From the NCBI RefSeq assembly GCF_026013365.1, contig NZ_JAPDOE010000007.1:62001-126000 (forward strand): a DNA stretch of 64,000 nt, read 5' to 3'. The DNA comes from Paenibacillus sp. LS1 (GTDB lineage: Bacteria > Bacillota > Bacilli > Paenibacillales > Paenibacillaceae). Positions 1 through 8,195 of this stretch are shown piece after piece (position 1 is the stretch's first letter; every line of letters starts with the position of its first letter). Under the pieces are notes generated by a model that worked only from the letters and a program-made list of their open reading frames with translations, did not search any database and was not told where the DNA came from. The position numbers and the translations under genes were made by a program.

Positions 1-233
1 GTTTGCAATTGTTTTTTGAGGCCTTTCACATTGCCTTTGTATGTAAAAACAAGTTCCTCCGTTCGCTGTGACATTGCGGTAAGCAAGGTCTGGCGCAGAT
101 CCGTAGTCGTAGAGATATCTGATGTTCCCGATGCGGCATACAGCTGATCCAGATCAACTGTGCGTGGCAACGCTACAGCGATCAGACAGCCTGCCAGCAA
201 TATGGTGATAATGCGTTTCCCGTTCTTGCCCAT
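1..233 (-). CDS. Secreted protein, 5' part only (truncated by window edge)
   Basis: This reading frame starts at an ATG whose codon is at 231-233, behind a strong GGGGTGG-type ribosome binding site, and runs off the left edge after 77 codons. The N-terminus (MGKNGKR, then a hydrophobic stretch ending LPRTVDL) is a typical signal peptide or membrane anchor. The following segment (TTTDLRQTLLTAM, then ELVFTYKGNVKGL) resembles the start of the helical region found before the catalytic domain of secreted transglutaminase-like proteins of Firmicutes, but the catalytic part is outside the window. Function is therefore unassigned. An intergenic repeat lies upstream (307-533). Confidence 0.65.
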   Translation of the reverse strand, partial: MGKNGKRIITILLAGCLIAVALPRTVDLDQLYAASGTSDISTTTDLRQTLLTAMSQRTEELVFTYKGNVKGLKKQLQ

Positions 234-306
234 GAAAGGAACCCACCCCTCTTTGCAAAGTTCTCACGCCCTATTGTATCACAAAAGGCTCTGTCGTCAT
301 TCTTCT

Positions 307-533
307 ATATCAGTTCAACTAAAGAATATTTACACGAACACTCCGATGGCAGAACAACTTTCCGATCGCTGTTATCCCCAGATTTTTTTGATCCTTTATT
401 CAAAAGGAAAAATCCGGTGATAGCGTATGCTTCCGACGTAGCTTTCTTTCAGAAAGCTTTTAGGCGCACGCTTCGCTTCCTCAAGTTATTTCTGCCCTCT
501 CCGTTATCGTGTAAATGTTAGTTGAAATGATAT
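307..533. repeat. Intergenic structured repeat, copy 1 (long form)
   Basis: A 227-bp element between two minus-strand genes. Its outer arms are inverted repeats of each other: ATATCAGTTCAACTAA at 307 and its near complement ending at 533, followed inward by TTTACACGA against TCGTGTAAA. The core has GTTATCCCCAGATTT (371) facing AAATCCGGTGATA. This copy carries an extra hairpin module, AGCTTTCTTTCAGAAAGCT (about 441-459), also present in the copy at 9981 and absent from those at 9717 and 50572. It shares with all copies the segment ACGCTTCGCTTCCTC. Confidence 0.8.
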
Positions 534-551
534 GATTTTTGTAAAAATTAA

Positions 552-580
552 ATCAAAAGAGACCTTCTATAGAAGGTCCC
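552..580 (-). terminator. Probable terminator of the SLH-protein gene
   Basis: A perfect 18-bp palindrome (561-578, GACCTTCTATAGAAGGTC) lies 85 bp past the stop codon of the minus-strand gene at 665. On the minus strand it is followed by TCTTTTGATTT, a rather weak U-tract. Confidence 0.5.
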
Positions 581-664
581 TCTGATCTTCAGTTCAATGA
601 ATCACGATTACCCGTTATCTTCATCTTATGATTCACACGGGCAATAATATGCATCATTCCTCGT

Positions 665-3058
665 CTAATACAGACGATTACCACTCATAAACGTATCTGT
701 CTTGCCTTGAAGCTTGGCAAGCCGTTCCAATACCTGTGACGCTTCAGCTACCGTCACTTTGCGTGCAGGCATGAATCGTCCTTCAATCGAAGGAAGCAAG
801 CCCAACTTCAAACTCAGGGAAACCGCACCTTTGCTCGTAATGGCACTGGCATCCGCAATGTTGGGAAGATCCGATGGCAACGTATAGAATCCAGCCAGCT
901 TCTCATAGCGTAAAATACGTACAAGCAGCACTGCCAATTCTTCACGTGTCATCTCTTCTTGAGGATTCAGATTCTGTTCGGGGTCTGCTCCGGCAAGCCA
1001 GCGCTGATTGATTAATGCCCGAACTGCCTTATAATACGGGCTGTCAGGTGCAACGTCGGCATACAGCTTGTCATCTCCGTCCCCACTATAGTAGAGATCC
1101 ATATTCGGGTTAATCGCTCTTGCCAGATAGTTAAACCAGTCACCTCGGGTGATCACACGATCCGGGAATACACGTCCCTGCTCATCCGCAAGCAATACGC
1201 CATGCTGTGTCATATTCCGCAGAGCTGCTTCAGCCACATGGCCAGAAATATCCGTAGGATCAGCCTTGGTTGCAGAGCTTGTATCTCCGTATAACAACGT
1301 CCATTCTCCCGTATTAGCATCCAGCACTTCATAGGTGCCGTAGATCGAATGATCATCTCGTGTAGGCATATAAGCTAAGTTAACTCCCACCGGGATGACT
1401 TCACCGCTGTTCGTACCCCATCCACCGTAACGAGAATATGCCAGAACCAGCTTGAACTCTTCCAAATAGATTGCCTTTGCCTCTTCGTAACTGATGGCTG
1501 GTTCTTTCTCTACTGGCAGTTGTTCAGGCGTTGCGGCAATACGCGTATAGAATTCATTAACTGCCCCGTTGTTCAACACCTGTACTTGTGCCGTATCATC
1601 ATTGACCGGGATGCCGTTCAGATACCGTTGGAACATAAAGGTGCGTGCATCGTCTATCTCAATAACATTAGCCAGCCGGAACTGCTCCGTTGCATCTGGA
1701 ACTAGCGCAATGACTGTGTTCATCGCCAGTTTCTCAGCCTGTTTCCGGGTTACCAATATCTCTGCCTTCTCTTCAGTTGGCTTCTCCTGCTCCATCTCCG
1801 GTCCAATTCGTTGCATCATTGTATAGCTGTAGATCTGTCCTGTAACTGCATCTACCTGTGCTGAGATATCCCGCATGAACATATAGGACATATTGGCACT
1901 TCGATCGCTCCAGCTCAGACTCCATACCTGATTGTTCGGACTTGCATACAATCCCTTGCTTAACTGGCTGTGCTCCAGCTTGTAACCCTTCGGTATATCA
2001 AAGTTCGTTGCCACCCGATTGGCAGCCTGCTGTACATTTAACCTCGTACCATTGGCCGGGACAAAAGGAGTCACATCACCTTTCAACTTCGTATCCTGCT
2101 GTAGAGAATCTTCATCTACAGCTTTACCTGTTAAAGTATTAATCCGTTCCAACGTATTCGCCTCAATCGGAACGATACTGATATTTTTCGGTGTGTAGCC
2201 AAGGTAATACTGCTGACCCTGCTTGGAAGACAGACGATCTTTGGAGATATAAGCCAACTCCACATCGAACTGTTCTTCAAACTGCTTTCTGGCTTTCTCT
2301 TCTGAAGCTGCCGGTTTCGATGAAGGATACTTAGCTGAGGTAGTACCTCGTGAGTAACCTGTCACCAAACCACTTTCATCCACATTTATGTAGACTGTCT
2401 CTGCGTCAGATAACAATCCGTCATGTTTTAACTGGTAAGCATATCGATACTCTGTTCTGCCAAACAATGACTGTTGTTCAATGGAAGAATACAGATCTCC
2501 AAGCGGAGCATACTCCGTGTCCTTCAGACCTGGAATCGCTTGGTACAACAGTGCCACGGCCTTTTCTTCGGCTTCAGCCTTGGTTAGCTTCACATCCGAT
2601 TCCGAGATATGCTTATCCATGACATCCGACGGCAAATGTACACTCAACACTTCCCCTGTGCCTGCATGTACAGTTGCATTGAATCCTGACGTATGATTGC
2701 CTTGTGTGATCTGGAACCCGATCTCCCATGCCTTGTAGTCTGGCGGTGGATAAGAATTAGGTGAATCGAATCGGGCAGATGAGATCTTTGCTTTCTTTAA
2801 CATTGGAAATAATTTCAGTATATTTTCACTGGCTTGCCTGGATGAGATTTTCGCTCCCTCAGGCACGTCATTGCTCGTTGCGTCTAGTTGTTCATTCTCC
2901 CCCGTTGTCGCTTCGGTCACCTGTTCAGCTCTCGCGGCTGATGCACTGCCTGCAAAACCTGGTGTTTGCGAAGCAAGCAGCAGTGTTGCCATCGCTGCGG
3001 TTGTTGCTTTGGTTGCGAACATTTTGAAACGTACATTAAACTTCAAATTCAAACTCAA
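665..3058 (-). CDS. Secreted YcdB/PepSY-like protein with C-terminal SLH domains
   Basis: About 797 residues. A signal peptide precedes SASAA. The middle consists of repeated alpha/beta units rich in 'S.eeA...A..fl' and 'v...tG.v..y' patterns, as in YcdB/YcdC-type and PepSY-like domains, which are thought to inhibit or chaperone extracellular proteases. The last 180 residues contain S-layer homology repeats (VITRGDWFNYLARAI, EEMTREELAVLLVRIL, KVTVAEASQVLERL), which in Paenibacillus bind secondary cell-wall polymers. The product is therefore probably held on the cell wall. I chose the TTG at 3058 because GGGAGAGGT lies 6 bases upstream; the longer frame begins at another TTG (3088) without a site. 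A 13-codon ORF with its own GAGG site ends on this start. Exact biochemical role unknown. Confidence 0.8.
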   Translation of the reverse strand: MSLNLKFNVRFKMFATKATTAAMATLLLASQTPGFAGSASAARAEQVTEATTGENEQLDATSNDVPEGAKISSRQASENILKLFPMLKKAKISSARFDSPNSYPPPDYKAWEIGFQITQGNHTSGFNATVHAGTGEVLSVHLPSDVMDKHISESDVKLTKAEAEEKAVALLYQAIPGLKDTEYAPLGDLYSSIEQQSLFGRTEYRYAYQLKHDGLLSDAETVYINVDESGLVTGYSRGTTSAKYPSSKPAASEEKARKQFEEQFDVELAYISKDRLSSKQGQQYYLGYTPKNISIVPIEANTLERINTLTGKAVDEDSLQQDTKLKGDVTPFVPANGTRLNVQQAANRVATNFDIPKGYKLEHSQLSKGLYASPNNQVWSLSWSDRSANMSYMFMRDISAQVDAVTGQIYSYTMMQRIGPEMEQEKPTEEKAEILVTRKQAEKLAMNTVIALVPDATEQFRLANVIEIDDARTFMFQRYLNGIPVNDDTAQVQVLNNGAVNEFYTRIAATPEQLPVEKEPAISYEEAKAIYLEEFKLVLAYSRYGGWGTNSGEVIPVGVNLAYMPTRDDHSIYGTYEVLDANTGEWTLLYGDTSSATKADPTDISGHVAEAALRNMTQHGVLLADEQGRVFPDRVITRGDWFNYLARAINPNMDLYYSGDGDDKLYADVAPDSPYYKAVRALINQRWLAGADPEQNLNPQEEMTREELAVLLVRILRYEKLAGFYTLPSDLPNIADASAITSKGAVSLSLKLGLLPSIEGRFMPARKVTVAEASQVLERLAKLQGKTDTFMSGNRLY

Positions 3059-3096
3059 ATCTGGACCTCTCCCTTCAATTTCATACAAAGAAGCAT
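3055..3096 (-). other. Possible 13-codon leader ORF overlapping the SLH-gene start
   Basis: An ATG at 3094-3096, preceded by GAGG at a spacing of 9, opens a 13-codon frame. Its TGA overlaps the TTG start of the downstream gene (shared TTGA). The layout would allow translational coupling. It may be fortuitous. Confidence 0.25.
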
Positions 3097-3213
3097 AGCA
3101 AATAACCTCGCATGAATATTGCCAGTCTATTCTATGATACCATAAGCTTCCTTTTTAATGGTCGTTTTCGGAGCAATTTTACAAATGTGAATTTCTGCAT
3201 ATTGCTCAGAACA

Positions 3214-3242
3214 GCAAAAAAAACGCCAACCACGTTGGCGTT
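3214..3242 (-). terminator. Rho-independent terminator of the alpha/beta hydrolase gene
   Basis: A 9-bp stem (AACGCCAAC/GTTGGCGTT, 3222-3242) with a 3-base loop, followed on the minus strand by an unbroken T-run. Confidence 0.85.
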
Positions 3243-3285
3243 TTCTCTGTTAGCCTGCACTCTTATGTAGGCTGATTCTACCCTG

Positions 3286-4212
3286 TCAACTGCTCGCTAT
3301 AGACGAATCGTTCGACTTCGTCCGACCTTGGACATGGATTTTCAAAAATGGGATAACGGTGTCCCAGAAGGCGGGATCTTCCTCGGAACAACTGTGTCCT
3401 CCGCTGTTGACCCATAGATGTTCTACAGGCGGATCGGCTTTGGACATAAAATATTCAAGCTCGCTCGGGGGAATGAAATTATCTCCCTTAGAGTGCACCA
3501 TAAGCATCGGCAATTGCATCCCCCTGCGCCGTTCATTCAGCATCATCACCGGATCACGCTGACGATAGGACTTCAGAGATTCACCCATTCTCCAGAACCA
3601 GATTCTCGGAATTAACTGGGCCAGTGGAAACAAGGGCAGACGCCGGCGTCTCAGCTCCGAACTGACGATTACCTCAAATTGCGATGGCATCGAGTCCGTA
3701 ATTACCGCTGATACAGGGATTCCCTCCGTCACTGCAAGAATCGTACCCAGTCCACCCAAAGAATGTCCAAGTACACCGATGGCATCCGCATCAATCTCTG
3801 GTCGTGCAGTCGTATACTGCAATGCCGCAAGCAGATCATCCCGGAACAGGTAGGCAGATGCAGCACGAACCGGATCACTGGCCCCATGACTGCGAACATC
3901 ATACATAAACAAGGCATATCCTGCTTCCCAGATCGGACGCGCGTAACGAAGAACACGGGAGCGATTGGAGCCCCAGCCATGTGCAATAATAACGAGCGGC
4001 CATGGTTTCGGAATGTCAGCTCTGGCCGGGATGAACCATCCATGCACTCGACCTCCTCCACTGTCAAAGGTCACATCCTCAAATGGCATTGGAGGCGTCA
4101 GGGTGATTGGAATCTTCTGGGGTGTCTGGCTCTTCACAGCGGCCTTCCATAATCCACCTGCCGTTACTGCGGCAACGGCCAGCATGCCGCCAATCATTGT
4201 TTTAGCTTTCAC
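3286..4212 (-). CDS. Alpha/beta hydrolase, membrane-anchored or secreted
   Basis: About 308 residues of the alpha/beta hydrolase fold, close to the serine-aminopeptidase/acyl-esterase-like group. Visible landmarks are the oxyanion-hole region VVIIAHGWGSNRS, the nucleophile elbow GVLGHSLGG, an acid-bearing loop MLMVHSKGDNFIPP, and the catalytic His in NSGGHSCS. The N-terminus is a hydrophobic segment (MIGGMLAVAAVTAGGLW) that should act as a signal anchor. The start is set at the GTG at 4212, which has GGAGAGGAG 9 bases upstream; a longer frame to 4287 has no ribosome binding site. It lies 81 bp downstream of the KDPG aldolase gene on the same strand, with no obvious terminator between, so cotranscription is possible. 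Substrate unknown. Confidence 0.8.
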   Translation of the reverse strand: MKAKTMIGGMLAVAAVTAGGLWKAAVKSQTPQKIPITLTPPMPFEDVTFDSGGGRVHGWFIPARADIPKPWPLVIIAHGWGSNRSRVLRYARPIWEAGYALFMYDVRSHGASDPVRAASAYLFRDDLLAALQYTTARPEIDADAIGVLGHSLGGLGTILAVTEGIPVSAVITDSMPSQFEVIVSSELRRRRLPLFPLAQLIPRIWFWRMGESLKSYRQRDPVMMLNERRRGMQLPMLMVHSKGDNFIPPSELEYFMSKADPPVEHLWVNSGGHSCSEEDPAFWDTVIPFLKIHVQGRTKSNDSSIASS

Positions 4213-4293
4213 AGGGCATCTCTCCTCTCCGAATTCTGGCATACATCCATCATAAGACAATAGAATGAACGGCACGTTAAACGACATCGGTTT

Positions 4294-4932
4294 TTATGAT
4301 AACGATTGATTTGAAATTACTTCCACAAATTTCTGTGCGCAAGCTGCAATCCGCTCATGATCTCCTGAGGCCAGAGCTTCTCGTGGCAAAAGTGCACTTC
4401 CCAGACCCACTGCAGCTGCACCTGCTGCGTAATAGTCAGCAATGTTCTCCAGAGTTGCGCCGCCTGTTGCCAGCAGTGGAATATGATTCAGTGGGGCTTT
4501 GATCTCCCGCAGATACGGAATGCCCAGACTTGCCATCGGAAATAGCTTCACAACTCGTGCTCCCGCTTCATGGGCAGCGACAATCTCCGTGGGAGTCATG
4601 GCTCCAGGCCAGATCTCGACACCATGTTCTACAGCATATTCAATGACAGACAGATCGACATTGGGGGACACCAGAAATTGTGCACCTGCAGCAACCGCTT
4701 CCTTGGCCATCTGCACATTTAGTACCGTACCCGCTCCAACATAAGCCTTCGCTTCATGCCGCTCACGCCAGTCTGCAATAATATCATGTGCTCCCGGCGT
4801 GTTCAGTGTGACCTCCATCAGTCGGATGCCACCACTCGTCATACCTTGTCCAGCTGTTACCGCCGCTTCACGGCTAATACCCCGTACAATCGCGACCAGC
4901 CTCGATTCCAATAGTACTTCCGTCAGATTCAT
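4294..4932 (-). CDS. eda: KDPG / 4-hydroxy-2-oxoglutarate aldolase
   Basis: 212 residues, the normal length of the class I KDPG aldolase family. The enzyme cleaves 2-keto-3-deoxy-6-phosphogluconate to pyruvate and glyceraldehyde 3-phosphate, the last step of uronate breakdown and of the Entner-Doudoroff route. Visible motifs are MEVTLNTPG with the general base Glu40, VGAGTVLN, FLVSPN, PGAMTPTE, the Schiff-base lysine in VVKLFP (Lys129) and ATGGAT in the phosphate-binding region. AGGGGA precedes the ATG at a normal distance. It is far from the kdu cluster at 20.8-24.2 kb, whose product it would complete; no KDG kinase gene is seen in this window. Confidence 0.93.
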   Translation of the reverse strand: MNLTEVLLESRLVAIVRGISREAAVTAGQGMTSGGIRLMEVTLNTPGAHDIIADWRERHEAKAYVGAGTVLNVQMAKEAVAAGAQFLVSPNVDLSVIEYAVEHGVEIWPGAMTPTEIVAAHEAGARVVKLFPMASLGIPYLREIKAPLNHIPLLATGGATLENIADYYAAGAAAVGLGSALLPREALASGDHERIAACAQKFVEVISNQSLS

Positions 4933-5104
4933 ATTCCAGTTCCCCTTGCTTCATCAATTCGGTAGCCGAAGACAGGCAATCATGTTCACCGCTTTTCCGT
5001 TACTATTATTGTAAAGCATATCCTCCCCTGGATGAAATACATTAATCCATTTCCGAAGTGAATGCGTCTGTCACCAACTCTATGATGTACTTTTATCACA
5101 ACGC

Positions 5105-5161
5105 AAAAAAACCTCTTCATGGAACATGGGCTGATTCACCCACTCAATTCCACGAAAGAGG
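5105..5161 (-). terminator. Terminator of the glycosyltransferase operon
   Basis: A long interrupted stem (CCTCTT at 5112 pairing with AAGAGG ending at 5161, with inner TGGAA/TTCCA and TGGG/CCCA pairs), followed on the minus strand by seven T residues. Confidence 0.85.
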
Positions 5162-5182
5162 CATCTATTTTGATCGGAAATA

Positions 5183-7237
5183 CTAAGCGTTTTCCAATAC
5201 GTTATCCTTCTCCAAATCTTTAAAGTAACGATCGTTATATAACATACTTGGATGCGTTGGATGATAGGCGAGTGCAATATCATTATGTTCCCGGGCCTTG
5301 GCACGGTTACCCATCCGGTCATAACACACACATAGTTGCAGGTGGGGCATCCAGGTCCAGGCTGCTTCATTCAGCACCACCATAGGATCATCCGGACGTA
5401 CAGCCCGAGTGGCCTGTTCGTACCAGAACAGGGCTTTGCGATAATCTTCACGGTCAGCAAAATAACCACCCAATCGACAGCAGATCTCGGCTCTTGGCAA
5501 ATCATAGGCAAACGATCGGAACAACGCCGTGACTTCCTGTTCCGGACGTTCACGTGCGGCTTCACAATCCGCAATTTTCTGGCAAGCAGCGATCTGATCT
5601 TCTACCCAACCCAGCCCGGTATCCAGAAACTTCTCATAGTATTTCACCGCATCCTCATGCTGTCCGTGGTCCTTCAATTCATTGCCGAAATAGTACAAGT
5701 CGCGCGGTGGGAAGTCCTCTCCGGCCTGCTCCCTTTTGCGATAGATTCGCAGATTACGATCGGTATACTCTTTATCTTTCTTGTGGGTAACTGCCACATC
5801 ACTATGCAGCAGATTGCCCGCTACAGCCAGATATTCATGCACTGCGCCAATCCAGCGAAATTGCCGGTCCCGGCGCACCAGACGATTCCGGCGCAGGCTG
5901 TAGGCGACCTTGCCATCTGCTGTGAATGACAGATTGTAATCCATCGTGACACTATCAACATCCGGGTCCAGCGACCGTTTCAAAGCAATTAGCTTGGCGC
6001 GGTCTTCCGCTTCGAATACATCGTCGGCATCCAGCCATAGAATATATTCGCTCTTCGCCTGATCGAAGGCAAAGTTACGTGCTGCTGCAAAGTCGTCTAC
6101 CCATTCAAAATCAACGATACGATCCGTATATCTGGAAGCAATCTGACGAGTACGATCCGTTGAACCGGTATCGACGATTACGATTTCATCGGCAATACCA
6201 TTGACCGAGTCCAGACATCTGGCGAGGGAAGCCTCTTCATTTTTCACAATCATACACAGCGTAATACTGATCGTCTCTTCGCCTCGTCTGGCCCTGCGGT
6301 TAAAGGCAGATACCCCCGGCAGCTCAGACAGACGATAGATGTGATAGGCTGGAAGATGTGTATCAACGAACAGTCGAAAACCCAGTGCCTGAGCACGGAT
6401 GCAGAAATGACGATCTTCGCCCCAGAAGGATACATTCGGAATCTGGTCATAGGAAACCCCTGCTGCCAGAACATTTTTGCGAATGAGCGTACATGCCCCC
6501 AGTCCTCCAACTTCGTAGCAACCTGGGACCCTCAGCTGAGTCAGAAAAGCAGTCGTTTGCGCGCCCTCGTCTTCCGCCTCGTTCCCGGATGATGATTTGC
6601 CGCCGCGGCGATACAAGGCATACTCATCCTGCAGCCATACCTGCGGCATTTCCCTAGCCCCCGGCTGCCATCGTGTCCAAAAGATATTGGATACAATGTC
6701 TTTGCCGCTCGATACGAGTTGCTCCAGCGTCCGCGGATGCAGCACCAAGTCAGAATCAATCAGGAACACCGCATCGTAGTGGTTATCGCGTGCATATTGC
6801 AGAATATGATTTTTCAAACCAGCTACGCGCCAAATCTGCTCATCCTGCCAATAATGGCCTCCCTCATCCTTGTTGTATACCCCTTTGTTGGCAGGACTGT
6901 CGCCATCAAGTTCATCTGTATGAATAACCGTCCCTTCATGCTGAAGCACAAATTCACGCAATATATTCGATGCGGCTTCTTCCTCGTTATCGTCTACAAA
7001 CAGATAGTTCGTCTTCACCGTTGTTCGTTCCAGTGCATGCAGAGAATCCAGAAATTCACGGAGCACCGCAGCAGTCTGACGAACAGGGCTGGCGATGAGG
7101 ATTCTTTCCTGATATTGCTCCTGAAGTTTTTCCGATTGACGGGTTTCTTTCGATTTAGCAGAACGTCTGGATGGTCGATGATTATTCTGGCTCTCTTTCT
7201 GGTTCTCATGTTGGTTCTCTTTCTCATTCTCCTTCAA
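5183..7237 (-). CDS. Two-domain glycosyltransferase with TPR-like tail
   Basis: About 684 residues. A lysine/glutamate-rich, low-complexity N-terminus is followed by a first GT-A type domain (ILIASPVRQTA, the DxD-like LIDSDLVLHP, a conserved WGEDRHFC acceptor motif) resembling Anp1/GT2 enzymes. A second, independent GT2 domain follows (ISITLCMIVKNEE, IVDTGSTDRT, LWLDADDVF, AVHEYL), then helical TPR-like repeats (about residues 530-684). Bacterial enzymes of the second type add sugars to proteins or surface polymers. The TTG at 7237 is the likely start: GGAGAGGGGGAG lies 8 bases upstream and the preceding gene stops 5 bases before it, so the two are translationally coupled. The tandem of two transferase domains suggests two consecutive sugar additions. 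Substrate unknown. Confidence 0.8.
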   Translation of the reverse strand: MKENEKENQHENQKESQNNHRPSRRSAKSKETRQSEKLQEQYQERILIASPVRQTAAVLREFLDSLHALERTTVKTNYLFVDDNEEEAASNILREFVLQHEGTVIHTDELDGDSPANKGVYNKDEGGHYWQDEQIWRVAGLKNHILQYARDNHYDAVFLIDSDLVLHPRTLEQLVSSGKDIVSNIFWTRWQPGAREMPQVWLQDEYALYRRGGKSSSGNEAEDEGAQTTAFLTQLRVPGCYEVGGLGACTLIRKNVLAAGVSYDQIPNVSFWGEDRHFCIRAQALGFRLFVDTHLPAYHIYRLSELPGVSAFNRRARRGEETISITLCMIVKNEEASLARCLDSVNGIADEIVIVDTGSTDRTRQIASRYTDRIVDFEWVDDFAAARNFAFDQAKSEYILWLDADDVFEAEDRAKLIALKRSLDPDVDSVTMDYNLSFTADGKVAYSLRRNRLVRRDRQFRWIGAVHEYLAVAGNLLHSDVAVTHKKDKEYTDRNLRIYRKREQAGEDFPPRDLYYFGNELKDHGQHEDAVKYYEKFLDTGLGWVEDQIAACQKIADCEAARERPEQEVTALFRSFAYDLPRAEICCRLGGYFADREDYRKALFWYEQATRAVRPDDPMVVLNEAAWTWMPHLQLCVCYDRMGNRAKAREHNDIALAYHPTHPSMLYNDRYFKDLEKDNVLENA

Positions 7238-7242
7238 CGTGC

Positions 7243-7974
7243 TTACTCCCCCTCTCCATTCTCGGACCATAACAACAGTCGTGGCGCTTGATCCAATATC
7301 GATTCGTACTGTTCTTTCCAGCCGTATCTTGCTTCAGGGTCCAGTACTTGATAACGGTCATATTTGCGGATACGGTCTTCTTCCCGCGCCCAACCATAGT
7401 GCTTCACCCGGGGAGCATGACAGCCATAGGACCAATGTTGAATCGTTAACGGAAAACGACCACAATGCTGGGGTGTTTCTTTCCATTCATAGCTCATACC
7501 CGGGTGATACCGAACCAGAAATGGCCGATAATAGGCATGCGCCTGCCAGAACTCGTCTTCCCGATAATGCGTCTCACTCCACATATCAAACAATCTGAAA
7601 TAGATTGCATCCTCGTGTCCACTAAGCAACAGATCGCGTACAGCCCCAAAGTCACGGGTCAGAATCTCATCTGCATCCAGATTTAAAATCCACTCCGGTT
7701 CGGTCGCCACTGTCTCTTCCCATTGTTGTTTTCTCAGGCTTACCTCATCTGCAAAACGTGAAGCAGAATTCTCCACTAATACGAGTGGAATACCGTCCAG
7801 AAGTTCCCGGCACAGTGCGACCGTTCCGTCTGTGCTTCCGTCATCAATGATTACCGCGCGATCAATCCAGGGACGGTGTGTCTCCAAAGCCTGCCTGAGA
7901 TATCGATTCTCCTCATTACGAACGATCATCGACAAGGTAATATGTGGTCTTCCCTGCTCCTCATGCTCATCCAA
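7243..7974 (-). CDS. GT2 family glycosyltransferase
   Basis: 243 residues with a standard GT2 core: ITLSMIVRNEENRYL at the nucleotide-binding strand, AVIIDDGSTDGTVALC, and the metal-binding DxD in LNLDADEI. A C-terminal segment with YHPGMSYEWKETPQHCG is typical of the SPBc2-type GT2 branch. The start is a TTG at 7974 with GGGGGTG just upstream; no ATG fits better. The stop codon lies within the ribosome binding region of the following two-domain transferase, so the pair forms an operon and probably acts on one glycan or glycoprotein. Confidence 0.82.
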   Translation of the reverse strand: MDEHEEQGRPHITLSMIVRNEENRYLRQALETHRPWIDRAVIIDDGSTDGTVALCRELLDGIPLVLVENSASRFADEVSLRKQQWEETVATEPEWILNLDADEILTRDFGAVRDLLLSGHEDAIYFRLFDMWSETHYREDEFWQAHAYYRPFLVRYHPGMSYEWKETPQHCGRFPLTIQHWSYGCHAPRVKHYGWAREEDRIRKYDRYQVLDPEARYGWKEQYESILDQAPRLLLWSENGEGE

Positions 7975-8128
7975 AGCTTCACCCCCATGCTCAAGCTTCT
8001 ACCTATTAAAATCGTCGAACACCTTGATGCCTGGACGAATCACAATCCTCTATTTCCAATCTATGCAGAGCTAGAATGCGGATATGCAAGCCAAGAAAAC
8101 CTTTCATGAGATTTATCCGGATGAACGA

Positions 8129-8157
8129 CAAAAAAGCACCCGCCTGCGCGGATGCTT
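8129..8157 (-). terminator. Terminator of xylB
   Basis: A 10-bp stem with one mismatch (AAGCACCCGC/GCGGATGCTT, 8134-8157), followed on the minus strand by a six-T run, 39 bp after the xylB stop. Confidence 0.85.
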
Positions 8158-8195
8158 TAATGTAATAACAAATTTAATGTAGTGAAATAAATGAA

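Noticed and set aside
4019..4250. Plus-strand frames crossing the alpha/beta hydrolase
   Set aside because: Shadows of the hydrolase gene without start signals.
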